Positions 7,050 to 16,004 of a DNA stretch of 43,650 bases are shown in pieces. A model generated the notes under the pieces. The model was not told the DNA's origin, ran no database searches, and worked only from the letters and a program-made list of their open reading frames with translations. The position numbers and the translations under genes were made by a program. Numbering within the stretch: position 1 is the first letter of the stretch; each line of letters starts with the position of its first letter. Source of the DNA: CAZMRW01 sp964568805 (lineage in GTDB: Bacteria; Pseudomonadota; Gammaproteobacteria; Methylococcales; Methylomonadaceae); contig CAZMRW010000027.1 of NCBI GenBank assembly GCA_964568805.1, forward strand, positions 1 through 43,650. Reading direction: 5' to 3'.

Positions 7050-7876
7050 AGTAATTCCCAAACCGGTTTGACGCCGGTCGGCAGCGATGCCAGCCGGCCC
7101 AGTTCAACCCATTGATTATCCGGGTTGTGGAAGTCCGATCCAGTTGAGCCAGCCAGGTCAAAACGGCGCGCATAATCGGCCGACATCCTGATTTCTTCGA
7201 CTGTAATTCTGCCGGTAACTACTTCTATACCCTGGCCGCCGGCTTCCTTGAATGCGACGAGCAGACGTTTCATCCAATTGGCGGTTAATTTGTAGCGCAA
7301 GGGATGGGCCAGTACGGCGACGCCGCCGGATTCAGTGATCCAGTTTACGGCAATGCCCAGTTCAGCCCACGGCGTGGAAACATAGGCCGGTTTGCCTTTT
7401 GCCAGGTAGCGGTCGAATGCTTCTTGCTGAGTGCCGACATGACCATTCGACAGCAGGAAATCGGCGAAATGAGTACGGGTAATCATGCCGTCGCCGGCCG
7501 CTTTTTTGACCGCTTCCAGGGCGCCGGCGATGCGTTTTTTCTCCAGCTTAAGGGCAATCTGCTCCGCTCTTTGCAACCGCGTCGTTTGCAGGTTTTGAGT
7601 GGCTTCGGCCAGCGGGGGATAAGCCGGGTCGATGCCCAGGCCTACGATATGCAGGCATTTGCCTTCCCAGGTGGTTGAGAGTTCAATGCCGTCAATCAAT
7701 TTGACGCCGATTGCAGTCGCCTGGCTCCTTGCTTCGGCAAGTCCGGCGGTGGTGTCATGATCGGTTAAAGCGAGTGTGGTAACGCCTTGCCGCTGCGCTC
7801 GAAGCACGAGATCGGCAGGCGATAAGGCTCCGTCGGAAGCAGTGGAATGGCAGTGTAGATCGTAAATTTCAGGCAT
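7046..7876 (-). CDS. rnm: PHP-domain phosphoesterase, RNase AM / YciV family
   Basis: A 276-residue PHP metallo-phosphoesterase. Metal ligands are visible in DLHCHSTASDG (H8, H10), LTDHDTTAG, GIELST, VLAHPLRY and GSDFHNP. The length and motif set match E. coli RNase AM (YciV), which trims 5' ends of RNAs and also hydrolyses 3',5'-nucleotide bisphosphates. It is a chromosomal housekeeping gene, convergent with the accessory operon and overlapping its last stop codon by 4 bp with no terminator between them. The symbol rests on family resemblance only. Confidence 0.85.
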   Translation of the reverse strand: MPEIYDLHCHSTASDGALSPADLVLRAQRQGVTTLALTDHDTTAGLAEARSQATAIGVKLIDGIELSTTWEGKCLHIVGLGIDPAYPPLAEATQNLQTTRLQRAEQIALKLEKKRIAGALEAVKKAAGDGMITRTHFADFLLSNGHVGTQQEAFDRYLAKGKPAYVSTPWAELGIAVNWITESGGVAVLAHPLRYKLTANWMKRLLVAFKEAGGQGIEVVTGRITVEEIRMSADYARRFDLAGSTGSDFHNPDNQWVELGRLASLPTGVKPVWELL

Positions 7877-7888
7877 ATTTTATAGGGT

Positions 7889-7998
7889 CAAGGTACAAGG
7901 TACAAGGTACAAGGTACAAGGTACAAGGTACAAGGTGAAAAATTCCAAGCCTTGGTTTTCAGGTTGCAAGCTCTTTTCATCTTTCATCTTTCGCCTTG
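7889..7998. repeat. Heptamer tandem repeat with distal inverted arm
   Basis: Six full copies of the 7-mer CAAGGTA plus a six-base partial copy run from 7889 to 7936 with no mismatch. About 48 bases after the last copy, TTTCGCCTTG (7989-7998) is the near-complement of CAAGGTGAAA (7931-7940), so the unit can close into a long hairpin. A short palindrome CCAAGCCTTGG lies inside. It sits between the PHP gene start and the ABC exporter stop. A comparable element occurs at 20848-20918. Confidence 0.8.
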
Positions 7999-8006
7999 GG
8001 CCTGCT

Positions 8007-9815
8007 TTATTGATATTCGCCATACAGTTTTGCATAGAGGCCCTTTTGAGTGATCAATGTATCATGCCGGCCTTGCTCGCAAATTTTACCGCCTTCAAAT
8101 ACATAGACATGGTTGGCCTGTTTTACTGCGCTCAGACGATGGGCGATGATAATGGTCGTGCGGCCGTTTAAGAAACTGGCCAGCGACTGGTGCAGCTTAT
8201 GTTCAGTTTCGCTATCCAATGCGGACGTCGCTTCATCCAGAATTACGACTTTAGGATTGGCGACGATCATGCGGGCAATGGCCATGCGTTGGCGCTGGCC
8301 GCCGGAAAGCCGCATGCCATGGCGGCCTACGATGGTATTTAATCCCTGATTCAAATCCTTGACGATGTCATCCAGTTGCGCGATCGCCAGCGCATTCCAC
8401 AATTCTTTGTCTGTGGCGGTTCTGCCCAGCGTGAGATTAGCACGGATGGTATCATTAAAAAGAATAGGGTGCTGAAGCACGGTGACTACATTCTCTCTGA
8501 CGACTTCAAGTCCTATGCGTTCAATTGGAACGTCATCAAAATAAATGGTGCCTTCAGAAGAAGGGTAAAGACCGATTAGGGTTTGAATGAGGGTCGATTT
8601 GCCGCCGCCGCTGGCGCCAACGAGTGCAACCTTTTCACCAGCATTGATTTTTAACTGGATGCCGTTCAGAATTTTCTCTTCACCGTAGCTGAAATGCAAA
8701 TTGTCAATGAGTACGGATACTGTCTTTTTATATAAAAAGGGATTTTCCAGATGGGGATAGTGGGGTTCCTGCTTTAGCGCTTTGAGTTTGTTGATGCGTG
8801 CCAATGCCGCTTTAGCGGCATAAAATGCATATTGTATGTTGAGGATTTCCTGTACCGGCGCCATCATGAACCAAAGATAGCCGAATACGGCCAGCATTTG
8901 CCCTATGCTGAGGTCGGAATAGAACACCATCAACATGGCAAGGGCGCGGAAGACATCGAATCCGAATAGAAAAATCAGAAAACTTAATCGAGTGGCGGCA
9001 TCACTTTTCCAGGCATACGCGGTCGAATAATCCTTGACGAATTTGGCCGATTCAATCAGTTGCTGGCAATAGTGCTTTTCGCGGTTGCTGGCGCGGATTT
9101 GATGAATAGCTTCGAGCGTTTCGGTCAAGGCTTGCTGAAATACTTCGTAGGCTGAATTTTCCTTGGATTTGAGATCCTTAACCCGCGAGCCGACTATCCG
9201 GGTGAAGTAAATGACGACCGGATTCATTAACAGAATAAATAGACCCAGTTGCCAGTGCATCCACAATAAAATGACTGCCGTGCCGATAATGGTGAGGCTT
9301 GCAACCAGCAGTTTACTGATGGTATTGCCGATAAAATTGTCGATGGTATCAAGATCGGTGATCAGGTGAGTAACGATGGAGCCGGTGCCGAGGCTTTCAT
9401 ATTCGGACATGGATATCGTTTGCAGATGCCCGATCAGGCTTTTACGGAGGCGAAAAATAATGTCTTTGGCAATGCACGAAAATTCTCTGGCCTGGATAAT
9501 ATTGAAAATGATGGCGATAATCCGAAGGACTAAACTGGCCAGCAAAACAACGGTAATATACAGTATCGGAACTTGCCAATGGACTGGAAAGAAGTGATTG
9601 ATGAGATTAACCGCCATGCCTGGCTTTTTCAGTAAAATTTCATCGACCAGCAACGGCATAAACAAAGGGACCGGGACGCTGGCTACCGCCGCAAGAATAG
9701 CGATCAGATGGGAGTAAATCAGTTTTTTTTTGTGCTCTAAAGCTATTTGATAAAACGTGTTCCAACTGTACTTGGGGGTAACCTGTTGGGGCAGTCGCTT
9801 GGCATTCACTGACAT
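8007..9815 (-). CDS. MsbA-type ABC exporter (fused permease and ATPase)
   Basis: A 602-residue half-transporter. An N-terminal six-helix export domain (about 30-330) is followed by a nucleotide-binding domain with Walker A GASGGGKST (near 400), signature LSGGQRQRM (near 503), Walker B VVILDEATSALD and the H-loop IIAHRLS. The organisation is that of MsbA/LmrA-like homodimeric exporters of lipids, peptides or drugs. Substrate cannot be told from sequence. It is transcribed away from slt, with a 150-bp divergent region between them. The ATG at 9815 lacks a clear Shine-Dalgarno sequence, but no better in-frame start is visible. Full length, nothing missing. Confidence 0.9.
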   Translation of the reverse strand: MSVNAKRLPQQVTPKYSWNTFYQIALEHKKKLIYSHLIAILAAVASVPVPLFMPLLVDEILLKKPGMAVNLINHFFPVHWQVPILYITVVLLASLVLRIIAIIFNIIQAREFSCIAKDIIFRLRKSLIGHLQTISMSEYESLGTGSIVTHLITDLDTIDNFIGNTISKLLVASLTIIGTAVILLWMHWQLGLFILLMNPVVIYFTRIVGSRVKDLKSKENSAYEVFQQALTETLEAIHQIRASNREKHYCQQLIESAKFVKDYSTAYAWKSDAATRLSFLIFLFGFDVFRALAMLMVFYSDLSIGQMLAVFGYLWFMMAPVQEILNIQYAFYAAKAALARINKLKALKQEPHYPHLENPFLYKKTVSVLIDNLHFSYGEEKILNGIQLKINAGEKVALVGASGGGKSTLIQTLIGLYPSSEGTIYFDDVPIERIGLEVVRENVVTVLQHPILFNDTIRANLTLGRTATDKELWNALAIAQLDDIVKDLNQGLNTIVGRHGMRLSGGQRQRMAIARMIVANPKVVILDEATSALDSETEHKLHQSLASFLNGRTTIIIAHRLSAVKQANHVYVFEGGKICEQGRHDTLITQKGLYAKLYGEYQ

Positions 9816-9966
9816 AGAGGGATTTTTACAAATGATCCATTATAGCTATGAGCGTAGTCCTTAGGAATAGTTTACTGTTATCGGAGTGCCGCCCTGCCAT
9901 TCCGTCATTTCCAATCAGGAAAATCCGGTTACACTTTTTTAGTAAAAAATTGGCAATGAGTCCATT

Positions 9967-11874
9967 ATGAGCATTTTGCGTTTAACTTTATTGATCTATT
10001 GTCTTGTCCTGATGTCGGCGACTGCTTTTTCGCACACTCTGGACCAGCAAAGAACCAATTTTTTGCTGGCCGAGAAACTGATTGATCATGGCAGTGATGA
10101 CGCTTTTTTCAAGATAAGTTTAACGCTGGCCGATTATCCTCTTTACCCCTATCTGCAATATCAGTGGTTAAAAAACCATCTTGACCGATCCGACAGGATT
10201 CTGGCTTTTTTACAAACCTATAAAGAAACCCGTTATGCCGAGCTGCTTAGAAGCAAATGGTTGAACTACCTCGCGGAACAACAACGCTGGCGGGAGTTTA
10301 TTCAGAATTACCAGGCAAACGGAAATACGGCACTTGAGTGCCTGTTTCACTGGGCGAATTTTAATATCGGCTATAAACAGCAGGCCTTGAACGAAGCAAA
10401 GCGATTGTGGGCCGTCGGCGCCTCGCAGCCTCCGGAATGTGAACCGTTGTTTTCCGCCTTGGCAATGTCGACTCAGTTAACGCAAGATTTGATTTGGCGA
10501 CGTTTTGAACGGGCGTTAAATGAGAACAATGTACCATTGGCAGAATATGTGCGGCGCTTATTCGATATAACCTATCAGAGTTTGGCCGATGTCTGGTTGC
10601 AAGTTCATAGAAAACCGGAGCTCATTCAGGAAAGCCGATTCTGGAATGGCAATGATCAACGGTTAGGGCGTATTTTTGCTCATGGTGTCGAGCTGATGAT
10701 CAAATCCGATCTCGATTCGGCGATTACCATTTGGGATGCTTACAAACAATATGCCGCGCTCGACAGTACCATCGCCCAGAAAATAGAACGCAGATTGGCG
10801 CTATCGCTGGCGCAGAACCGAAAACCGGGGGCTTACAATCGCCTTAATCACTTGCTGAGCTTTGATAAGGAGGTCCGGGAATGGAAGGTCAGGGCCGCCC
10901 TGTATGAACAGGACTGGCGGCATATTGCCGATGCGCTTGCCGGTTTGACACTGGAAGAACTTCAAGAGCCCAGATGGCAATACTGGCAAGCCCGGTCCCT
11001 GGCCGTCAATGGAGATAGGGTGAATGCCCATAATTTATATCTCAAACTTGCCGAAGACAGAAGCTATTACGGATTTTTGGCGGCAGATGTCGTCTCCAGG
11101 CCTTACCGTTTGTCGGATAAACCGGTGTTTTTGGCGGGATATGAACTGGATTCGTTGGCGGCAGAAATCGATTTTCAGGCTGTCAATGAGTTAAGGCATC
11201 TTAACCGGGAAATGGAAGCCGCGCGGCAGTGGTGGTTTGCGGTAAGAAAATTGAGCAAGGAACGCATGATGACTGCGGCTAAATTGGCCCAGTTTTGGCA
11301 CTGGGACCAGATTGCGATCATGACCCTGGTCAAAGCCGATTACTGGGACGATCTGACTTTGCGGTTTCCGGTTAATTATTTGAGTCAGGTTCAAAACAAT
11401 GCTTACAGTCAGAATCTGGAACCGGCTATTGTTTTAGGTCTTATGCGTCAGGAAAGCATGCTAGATAGCAATGCGCGTTCCGCTGTCGGCGCCCGAGGCT
11501 TAATGCAAATCATGCCGAAAACGGGCAGGAATATCGCTCAGGATTTGAAGGAGCGCTGGCTTTCGGAAAACAGTCTGTACAATCCTGATGTCAATATCAA
11601 ATACGGCTCTTATTACTACAAAAGTCTTTTAAATAGATTTAATGGGCATGTGGTGTTGGCTACTGCCGCCTATAATGCAGGTCCCGCTAGGGTAGCGAAA
11701 TGGCTGCCCTTCGAAAGAGCAATGCCTGCTGATATCTGGGTGGAGACAATTCCATTTAAAGAAACCCGAAAATATGTCACCTCCGTGCTTTCCTATATCA
11801 TTATCTATCAGCACCGTATTCAAACAGGGTCGCTAAAAATGAAAGACTTTATGGGGGATATACTGTCAGGGTAA
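9967..11874 (+). CDS. slt: Soluble lytic murein transglycosylase
   Basis: A 635-residue periplasmic enzyme that cleaves the MurNAc-GlcNAc bond of peptidoglycan with 1,6-anhydro formation. It has an N-terminal signal peptide (MSILRLTLLIYCLVLMSATAFSHT is hydrophobic and ends in an A-x-S/H cleavage-like site), a long alpha-superhelical U/L domain rich in W, Y and R, and a C-terminal GH23 domain. In the latter GLMRQESMLD holds the probable catalytic Glu (residue 496), followed by GARGLMQIMPKTG and AATAYNAGPARVAKW. Length agrees with E. coli Slt70 (645). It is divergent from the ABC exporter and followed 69 bp later by fabA. Confidence 0.93.
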   Translation: MSILRLTLLIYCLVLMSATAFSHTLDQQRTNFLLAEKLIDHGSDDAFFKISLTLADYPLYPYLQYQWLKNHLDRSDRILAFLQTYKETRYAELLRSKWLNYLAEQQRWREFIQNYQANGNTALECLFHWANFNIGYKQQALNEAKRLWAVGASQPPECEPLFSALAMSTQLTQDLIWRRFERALNENNVPLAEYVRRLFDITYQSLADVWLQVHRKPELIQESRFWNGNDQRLGRIFAHGVELMIKSDLDSAITIWDAYKQYAALDSTIAQKIERRLALSLAQNRKPGAYNRLNHLLSFDKEVREWKVRAALYEQDWRHIADALAGLTLEELQEPRWQYWQARSLAVNGDRVNAHNLYLKLAEDRSYYGFLAADVVSRPYRLSDKPVFLAGYELDSLAAEIDFQAVNELRHLNREMEAARQWWFAVRKLSKERMMTAAKLAQFWHWDQIAIMTLVKADYWDDLTLRFPVNYLSQVQNNAYSQNLEPAIVLGLMRQESMLDSNARSAVGARGLMQIMPKTGRNIAQDLKERWLSENSLYNPDVNIKYGSYYYKSLLNRFNGHVVLATAAYNAGPARVAKWLPFERAMPADIWVETIPFKETRKYVTSVLSYIIIYQHRIQTGSLKMKDFMGDILSG

Positions 11875-11943
11875 AAATGAGCTGATTTTTTTCGAGCTCT
11901 GGTAGATAATATGCCATTAACACATTAAAAATTACTAAGGTAA

Positions 11944-12468
11944 ATGAGTAATATGGAGAAACCGCATAGTTTAACGCGCGAAGAATTGTTGAAGTCCGCC
12001 AGGGGAGAGCTTTACGGACCTAATAACGCGCAATTACCTTTACCACCTATGCTGATGATGGATCGTATTACCCTTATTACCGACGAAGGCGGTTTATACG
12101 GTAAGGGCGAGATCATTGCCGAGCTGGATATTCATCCCGATTTATGGTTTTTTGCCTGCCATTTTCAGGGAGATCCCGTCATGCCGGGTTGCCTGGGTTT
12201 AGACGCCATGTGGCAACTGGTGGGGTTCTTTTTGTGCTGGATGGGCGGTCCGGGTAAAGGTCGTGCTTTGGGCGTGGGCGAAGTCAAATTTACCGGACAG
12301 GTATTGCCGACCGCGAAAAAAGTGATCTATAGAATCAGCATGAAAAGATTGATTATGCGGAAACTGGTCATGGGTATCGCCGACGCTACAATGGAAGTGG
12401 ACGGCAAGGTCATCTATGAAGCGACCGATCTCAGAGTGGGGTTGTTCACTTCGACGGCAGATTTCTAG
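11944..12468 (+). CDS. fabA: 3-hydroxydecanoyl-ACP dehydratase/isomerase FabA
   Basis: A 174-residue enzyme of anaerobic-type unsaturated fatty-acid synthesis, which dehydrates 3-hydroxydecanoyl-ACP and isomerises the trans-2 to the cis-3 double bond. The hot-dog fold signature ACHFQGDPVMPGCLGLDAMW places catalytic His73 and Asp87 as in the E. coli enzyme, and the RALGVGEVKFTGQV block is typical of FabA rather than FabZ. The ATG at 11944 has AAGG 4 bases upstream; a second Met at residue 4 is possible. fabB follows after 11 bp, so the two isomerase/elongase steps are co-transcribed. Confidence 0.96.
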   Translation: MSNMEKPHSLTREELLKSARGELYGPNNAQLPLPPMLMMDRITLITDEGGLYGKGEIIAELDIHPDLWFFACHFQGDPVMPGCLGLDAMWQLVGFFLCWMGGPGKGRALGVGEVKFTGQVLPTAKKVIYRISMKRLIMRKLVMGIADATMEVDGKVIYEATDLRVGLFTSTADF

Positions 12469-12479
12469 GGTTAAGTGCA

Positions 12480-13706
12480 ATGAAAAGAATAGTAGTAACC
12501 GGTTTGGGTATCGTTTCCAGTATCGGAAACAACAGGAATGAAGTCGTTGAGTCGTTAAAACTAGGGCGATCGGGAATCGTTTTTTCCGAAGTCTATAGGG
12601 ATTTGGGTTTTCGCAGCCATATACACGGCGCCGTCCATATCGATATGGACCAGTTTATCGACCGTAAAATAAAGCGTTTCATGGGCGATGGTGCGGCTTT
12701 TAACTATATCGCCATGCAGCAGGCGATTGACGATTCCGGTCTGGAAGCAACGGACGTGTCAAATGTCAGAACCGGCCTCGTGATGGGTTCCGGGGGGCCT
12801 TCAACTTCGAATCTGGTTGAAGCGGCCGATGTGTTGCGGGAAAAAGGCGTCAAAAAAGTCGGTCCGTATATGGTGACGAGAACCATGTCCAGCACCAATA
12901 CGGCGTGTTTGGCGACGCCCTTTAAGATTAAGGGCGTCAATTATTCCATCAGTTCCGCCTGTGCGACCAGCGCTCATTGCATCGGTCATGCCATGGAATT
13001 GATCCAGATGGGCAAGCAGGATATTGTGTTCGCCGGCGGCGGTGAAGAAGTGCACTGGACGATGTCGGTCTTATTTGATGGCATGGGCGCTTTGTCGTCA
13101 AAATATAACGATACGCCAACGACAGCGTCCAGGCCTTATGACGAAACCCGCGACGGTTTTGTTATTTCCGGTGGCGGCGGGGTGTTGGTCATGGAAGAGC
13201 TGGAACACGCCAAAGCCCGCGGCGCCAAAATTTATGCCGAGCTGACCGGTTACGGCGCCACTTCCGACGGTTACGATATGGTGCAGCCATCCGGCGAAGG
13301 CGCGGTGCGCTGCATGCAGCAGGCGATGGCGATGGCGACGATTAAGGGCAAGGTGGATTACATTAATGCTCACGGCACCAGTACTCCGGTGGGGGACACC
13401 AAAGAACTGGAAGCCATGAGAACGGTTTTTGGTCAGGATCAGGTTCCCTGGGTGAGTTCCACTAAATCGTTGACCGGCCATGCGTTAGGCGCTGCCGGTG
13501 TGAATGAGGCGATCTACTCCTTGCTGATGATGGAAGAAAATTTCCTCAGCGCGTCGGCCAACATCACCCATCTGGATCCGGGTGCCGAAGGCATACCGAT
13601 CGTTCGCGAGCGTCAGGACAATGTCACCTTAAATACCATCATGTCAAACAGCTTTGGTTTCGGCGGCACGAACGCCACCCTGGTGTTTGAACGCTACAAC
13701 GGTTAA
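12480..13706 (+). CDS. fabB: 3-oxoacyl-ACP synthase I FabB
   Basis: A 408-residue beta-ketoacyl-ACP synthase that elongates the cis-3-decenoyl-ACP made by FabA. The Cys-His-His triad is visible: Cys161 in SISSACATSAH, His298 in NAHGTSTPVGD and His334 in KSLTGHALGAAG. The C-terminal SNSFGFGGTNATLVFERY is standard for the family. Adjacency and same strand as fabA distinguish it from FabF. Full length, one operon with fabA, and the next gene (ttcA) begins within 80 bp. Confidence 0.96.
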   Translation: MKRIVVTGLGIVSSIGNNRNEVVESLKLGRSGIVFSEVYRDLGFRSHIHGAVHIDMDQFIDRKIKRFMGDGAAFNYIAMQQAIDDSGLEATDVSNVRTGLVMGSGGPSTSNLVEAADVLREKGVKKVGPYMVTRTMSSTNTACLATPFKIKGVNYSISSACATSAHCIGHAMELIQMGKQDIVFAGGGEEVHWTMSVLFDGMGALSSKYNDTPTTASRPYDETRDGFVISGGGGVLVMEELEHAKARGAKIYAELTGYGATSDGYDMVQPSGEGAVRCMQQAMAMATIKGKVDYINAHGTSTPVGDTKELEAMRTVFGQDQVPWVSSTKSLTGHALGAAGVNEAIYSLLMMEENFLSASANITHLDPGAEGIPIVRERQDNVTLNTIMSNSFGFGGTNATLVFERYNG

Positions 13707-13781
13707 TCCTTTTTTCCGGGGGGTGTGAACCAGCAATCCCCGTTTTCCCGTCATTTTTTAAGTATCAGCAATTTTTTGATC

Positions 13782-14654
13782 GTGTCAGAATCAAAGCACA
13801 AGACCAGAACCCAATTCAACAAATTACAGAAACGCTTGCGCCATTACGTAGGTGACGCTATCGCCGATTACAACATGATCGAAAATGGCGACAAGGTCAT
13901 GGTGTGTCTGTCCGGCGGCAAGGATTCCTATACCCTGCTGGATATCCTGCTGAATCTGCAAAAAACGGCGCCGGTCGATTTTGAGCTGGTCGCCGTCAAT
14001 CTGGACCAAAAACAGCCCGGTTTTCCGGAGCATGTCTTGCCCGAGTATCTGCAGTCGCTGGGCGTTCCCTACCACATCATCGAACGGGATACCTACAGCG
14101 TCGTCAAACGGATCATACCGGAAGGCAGTACGACCTGCGGACTGTGTTCCCGGTTAAGGCGAGGAACCTTGTACGGCTATGCGGAAGAAAACGGCATCAC
14201 CAAAATCGCCCTGGGCCATCATCGGGACGACATCCTGGAGACTTTTTTCCTGAATATTTTTTATGGAGGCAAGCTCAAGGCCATGCCGCCCAAGCTTCTT
14301 AGCGATGACAAAAAAAATATCGTCATCCGCCCGCTGGCTTATTGTCGGGAGAAAGATATCGAACGCTTTTCCGCGTTCAAGAATTTTCCTATTATTCCTT
14401 GTAATTTGTGCGGATCCCAGGAAAACCTGCAACGAAAAGCCATGAAGGTCATGTTGAGAGGCTGGGATAAGCAATTTCCGGGACGCCTTGAAACCATATT
14501 CACCAGCCTTAAAAACATCGCACCTTCCCAGTTGGCGGACAACCAATTGTTCGATTTTGCCGGTTTGAAACGCAATCCGCAATCTGCCGACACACAGACT
14601 ATTTCCTTTAATGTAAATACGGATCTTTTGGCCGAGTCAATTTTTACGCTTTAA
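13782..14654 (+). CDS. ttcA: tRNA 2-thiocytidine biosynthesis protein TtcA
   Basis: An ATP-pyrophosphatase that thiolates cytidine 32 of certain tRNAs using an Fe-S cluster. The PP-loop SGGKDS is intact (MVCLSGGKDSYTLLD), and cluster ligands are present in CGLCSRLRRG and CNLCGSQ. I chose GTG 13782 because the resulting N-terminus (MSESKHKTRTQFNKLQKRL) has the same length before the conserved NKLQKRL block as E. coli TtcA. An upstream GTG at 13725 would add 19 residues, and neither start has a clear ribosome-binding site. Likely co-transcribed with fabB or served by a promoter inside it. Confidence 0.93.
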   Translation: MSESKHKTRTQFNKLQKRLRHYVGDAIADYNMIENGDKVMVCLSGGKDSYTLLDILLNLQKTAPVDFELVAVNLDQKQPGFPEHVLPEYLQSLGVPYHIIERDTYSVVKRIIPEGSTTCGLCSRLRRGTLYGYAEENGITKIALGHHRDDILETFFLNIFYGGKLKAMPPKLLSDDKKNIVIRPLAYCREKDIERFSAFKNFPIIPCNLCGSQENLQRKAMKVMLRGWDKQFPGRLETIFTSLKNIAPSQLADNQLFDFAGLKRNPQSADTQTISFNVNTDLLAESIFTL

Positions 14655-14909
14655 AAAAAACAGTCTTCCAGCACATTGCCCTATTAATTAATTTATTAGC
14701 GAATTGGATTTTGCTTTGGGGACTTTTTTTTGGCAATAGCCGGTTAACTGAGCGATTTATGACGCAAGGTCATCTTGCCAAATACGAAGGCTGATCGTCA
14801 TGGTTTTGTTGCAACGGTAAATCTGGGGTTGCTGTCGGCGGACCGTTGCAAAAAATTTCCTTTCCCTGGAGATCAGACGAGTAATTAGTTTAAATGATGG
14901 GTAACACAG

Positions 14910-15350
14910 ATGAACGGTATAACGATACGAAGCTTGAAACTTCTCGTAGAAGCCAATTTTTATATTTCTGTCATTTTGATAATAGCAGTAAGTATCATGT
15001 CCGTGACAGGGGGGTATTCTGTATTCGAATTTAACGAGGAACTGTACGGACCTATGGCTAATAACTTGCGGATCATGCTGGTTTATTTGGCGCTCGCCGA
15101 CGTCATTATTTGCGCATATTGTTTATTGTCCAAGAAGTTTCGTGTTTTTATCGTTGTCGGCTTCTTCCTGATCCTGTCGATCGGATCATTGAAATTTTAC
15201 GGCGCCATCAATGACGTTACGGTCGATGACAACTTTTTTGTGTTTTTCCTTTACACCGGCTTATCGCATATTGTGTTCGGCATTGTGTCCGGGATAGACA
15301 TAATCAATGATATTCAGGGAATTAAAAAATCAGGCAAGTTGCCTGACTAG
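14910..15350 (+). CDS. Four-helix membrane protein of unknown function
   Basis: A 146-residue protein with four hydrophobic stretches (about 17-33, 52-70, 76-92 and 108-128), few charges between them and a charged C-terminus (GIKKSGKLPD). The start ATG follows a GGG and a stretch of AT-rich DNA; no strong Shine-Dalgarno sequence. No family recognised. The sequence TCAGGCA-AGT-TGCCTGA forms a hairpin over its stop codon. The 255-bp gap before it contains an 8-bp inverted repeat (GCAACGGT at 14811-14818, ACCGTTGC at 14842-14849) of unknown meaning. Confidence 0.7.
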   Translation: MNGITIRSLKLLVEANFYISVILIIAVSIMSVTGGYSVFEFNEELYGPMANNLRIMLVYLALADVIICAYCLLSKKFRVFIVVGFFLILSIGSLKFYGAINDVTVDDNFFVFFLYTGLSHIVFGIVSGIDIINDIQGIKKSGKLPD

Positions 15351-15465
15351 CAGGTGTTGAAAAAATGCATCCCTATATTACCTGTTTTTTAATACGTTGC
15401 TAGCTTGGATTAATCATATTTATCACTATTAACAATAGGTTACGCCGGGATTGTTCGTTATCGCC

Positions 15466-15981
15466 ATGAATATATTTTTACTGCTTACTTTGCTGCTCAC
15501 CAGTTGTACAGGAATTCCAAAAGGTATTGCAGCGATTGATGATTTTCAAATCAATCGGTATTTGGGGACCTGGTATGAAATAGCCCGTCTGGATCATCGG
15601 TTTGAAAGAGGTCTGGAAAATATCTCGGCCACTTACACGTTACGAGATGACGGCGGCATAGACGTGGCGAATAGGGGGTTCAATCCGAAGACCGGCGAAT
15701 GGAAAATGGCTGAGGGTAAGGCGTACTTCGTTAAGCAGCGCAATCAAGGCCGGTTAAAAGTTTCTTTTTTCGGTCCGTTTTATGGTGCCTACAATATCAT
15801 TGCACTGGATAAAAAGGATTACTCGTATGCCATGATCACAGGTCCTGATAAATCCTATTTGTGGATATTATCCCGTACCCGGCAATTGCCTAAGGTAACC
15901 CTTGATGCATTACTGGCACAAGCCAGGAGTCAGGGATTTGACGTTGATCAATTGATCCGGGTTTATCAAGCCGAGAATTAG
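15466..15981 (+). CDS. blc: Outer-membrane lipoprotein lipocalin (Blc-like)
   Basis: A 171-residue bacterial lipocalin. The N-terminus is a lipoprotein signal (IFLLLTLLLTSC lipobox), followed by the lipocalin signature RYLGTWYEIARLDHRFERG and the later DKSYLWILSRT strand, both characteristic of Blc. Such proteins sit in the outer membrane and bind fatty acids or lysophospholipids, usually under envelope stress. The ATG 15466 places a normal signal peptide; an upstream TTG at 15451 is less likely. It is convergent with the alpha-E gene, separated by only 23 bp. Confidence 0.9.
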   Translation: MNIFLLLTLLLTSCTGIPKGIAAIDDFQINRYLGTWYEIARLDHRFERGLENISATYTLRDDGGIDVANRGFNPKTGEWKMAEGKAYFVKQRNQGRLKVSFFGPFYGAYNIIALDKKDYSYAMITGPDKSYLWILSRTRQLPKVTLDALLAQARSQGFDVDQLIRVYQAEN

Positions 15982-16004
15982 CAACGGCAACCGTATGTAT
16001 AATC

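Noticed and set aside
7889..7936. Direct repeats considered as a CRISPR array
   Set aside because: Units are 7 bases with no spacers and no cas genes nearby; it is a simple tandem repeat.
14811..14849. Inverted repeat GCAACGGT/ACCGTTGC read as a terminator for ttcA
   Set aside because: No T-tract follows on the + strand and the stem is short with a 23-base loop.
15330..15346. Hairpin over the stop codon of the 14910 gene read as a terminator
   Set aside because: The A/T tract is on the wrong side for + strand transcription and no gene ends there on the minus strand.
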